NCBI GenBank assembly: GCA_016792765.1
Contig: JAEULD010000357.1
Coordinates: 1 to 32,549 of the forward strand
DNA from: Candidatus Odyssella sp.
GTDB taxonomy: Bacteria > Pseudomonadota > Alphaproteobacteria > Bin65
DNA: 32,549 nucleotides
Reading direction: 5' to 3'
Below are positions 32,476 through 32,549 of the stretch, one piece after another. Within the stretch, counting starts at the first letter, position 1. Each line of letters begins with the position of its first letter. The notes beneath the pieces are model-generated. The model did not search any database. It saw nothing but the letters and a program-made list of their open reading frames with translations, and was not told the origin of the DNA. The position numbers were made by a program, and so were the translations under genes.

Positions 32476-32549
32476 ATGACCATCGACCGTATCGTTCTCG
32501 CCTTTGCCGGCACCATGGTGCTGATCGGCACGCTGCTGGCCTGGGCGCA
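32476..32549 (+). CDS. DUF2892 (YgaP-like) membrane protein, 3' truncated by window edge
   Basis: The first 24 codons are present (MTIDRIVLAFAGTMVLIGTL and LAWA), the start of a two-helix DUF2892 protein, with a perfect GGAGGT ribosome site at 32465-32470. Full-length members are about 60-70 residues and form short membrane anchors next to SQR or rhodanese genes. It lies 26 bases after the SQR stop in one operon. The identification rests on a short piece but the N-terminal pattern is characteristic. Confidence 0.75.
   Translation, partial: MTIDRIVLAFAGTMVLIGTLLAWA

Overview
The window is a very GC-rich bacterial chromosome segment with the strong G/C third-position bias that leaves long open shadows on the antisense strand. 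Gene content (GlnE, a frameshifted prfB, TRAP and tauABC-like uptake systems, serial AraC and LysR regulators, a DUF2272 lipoprotein, an SQR/DUF2892 unit) points to an alphaproteobacterium, probably Rhodospirillales-like or a related metabolically versatile lineage. The order-level placement is inference. No rRNA, tRNA, CRISPR array, transposase or prophage gene is visible, and no gap between genes exceeds 300 bases.

Layout. (1) 1-3344, plus strand: an ABC uptake operon (ATPase cut by the window edge, permease, an AraC-type regulator inserted in the operon, and a THI5/SsuA-like binding protein), closed by three consecutive hairpins. (2) 3495-5341: prfB with an intact programmed +1 frameshift, then an SDR whose catalytic Tyr is Phe. 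(3) 5355-5476: a 26-bp inverted repeat that supplies the stop codon of the facing gene. (4) 5472-9753, minus strand: glnE-bcp-DUF455 operon. (5) 9847-15508: a large AsmA/DUF3971 envelope protein, tyrS (minus strand) and anmK. (6) 15615-16907: a MetY-type sulfhydrylase. (7) 17020-22902: a catabolic island consisting of a TRAP transporter (dctPQM, minus strand) divergent from a two-subunit Rieske aromatic dioxygenase followed by a LysR regulator. (8) 22938-26522: an alpha/beta hydrolase divergent from a cysE-cysteine desulfurase-DUF2272 run. (9) 26757-30961, minus strand: an RND efflux pump with its adaptor. (10) 31169 to the end: a sulfide:quinone oxidoreductase followed by the start of a DUF2892 membrane protein.

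How the parts fit. Sulfur handling recurs: MetY (sulfide into homocysteine), CysE (O-acetylserine for cysteine synthesis), cysteine desulfurase (persulfide supply) and SQR (sulfide oxidation into the quinone pool). The two transport islands look like independent small-molecule uptake modules, and the TRAP/dioxygenase island probably imports and opens up an aromatic acid. The most informative non-coding DNA is the 207-bp gap 30962-31168 between the efflux operon and SQR, which carries a perfect FNR/FixK-type box (31028-31041) and an AT-rich dyad resembling an ArsR-family (BigR/SqrR-like) operator (31102-31134). Also notable are dctQ and dctM, which lie in one reading frame separated only by a TGA and one Gly codon. 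I did not find a clearly new multi-gene system. The strongest unusual signals are regulatory or architectural.
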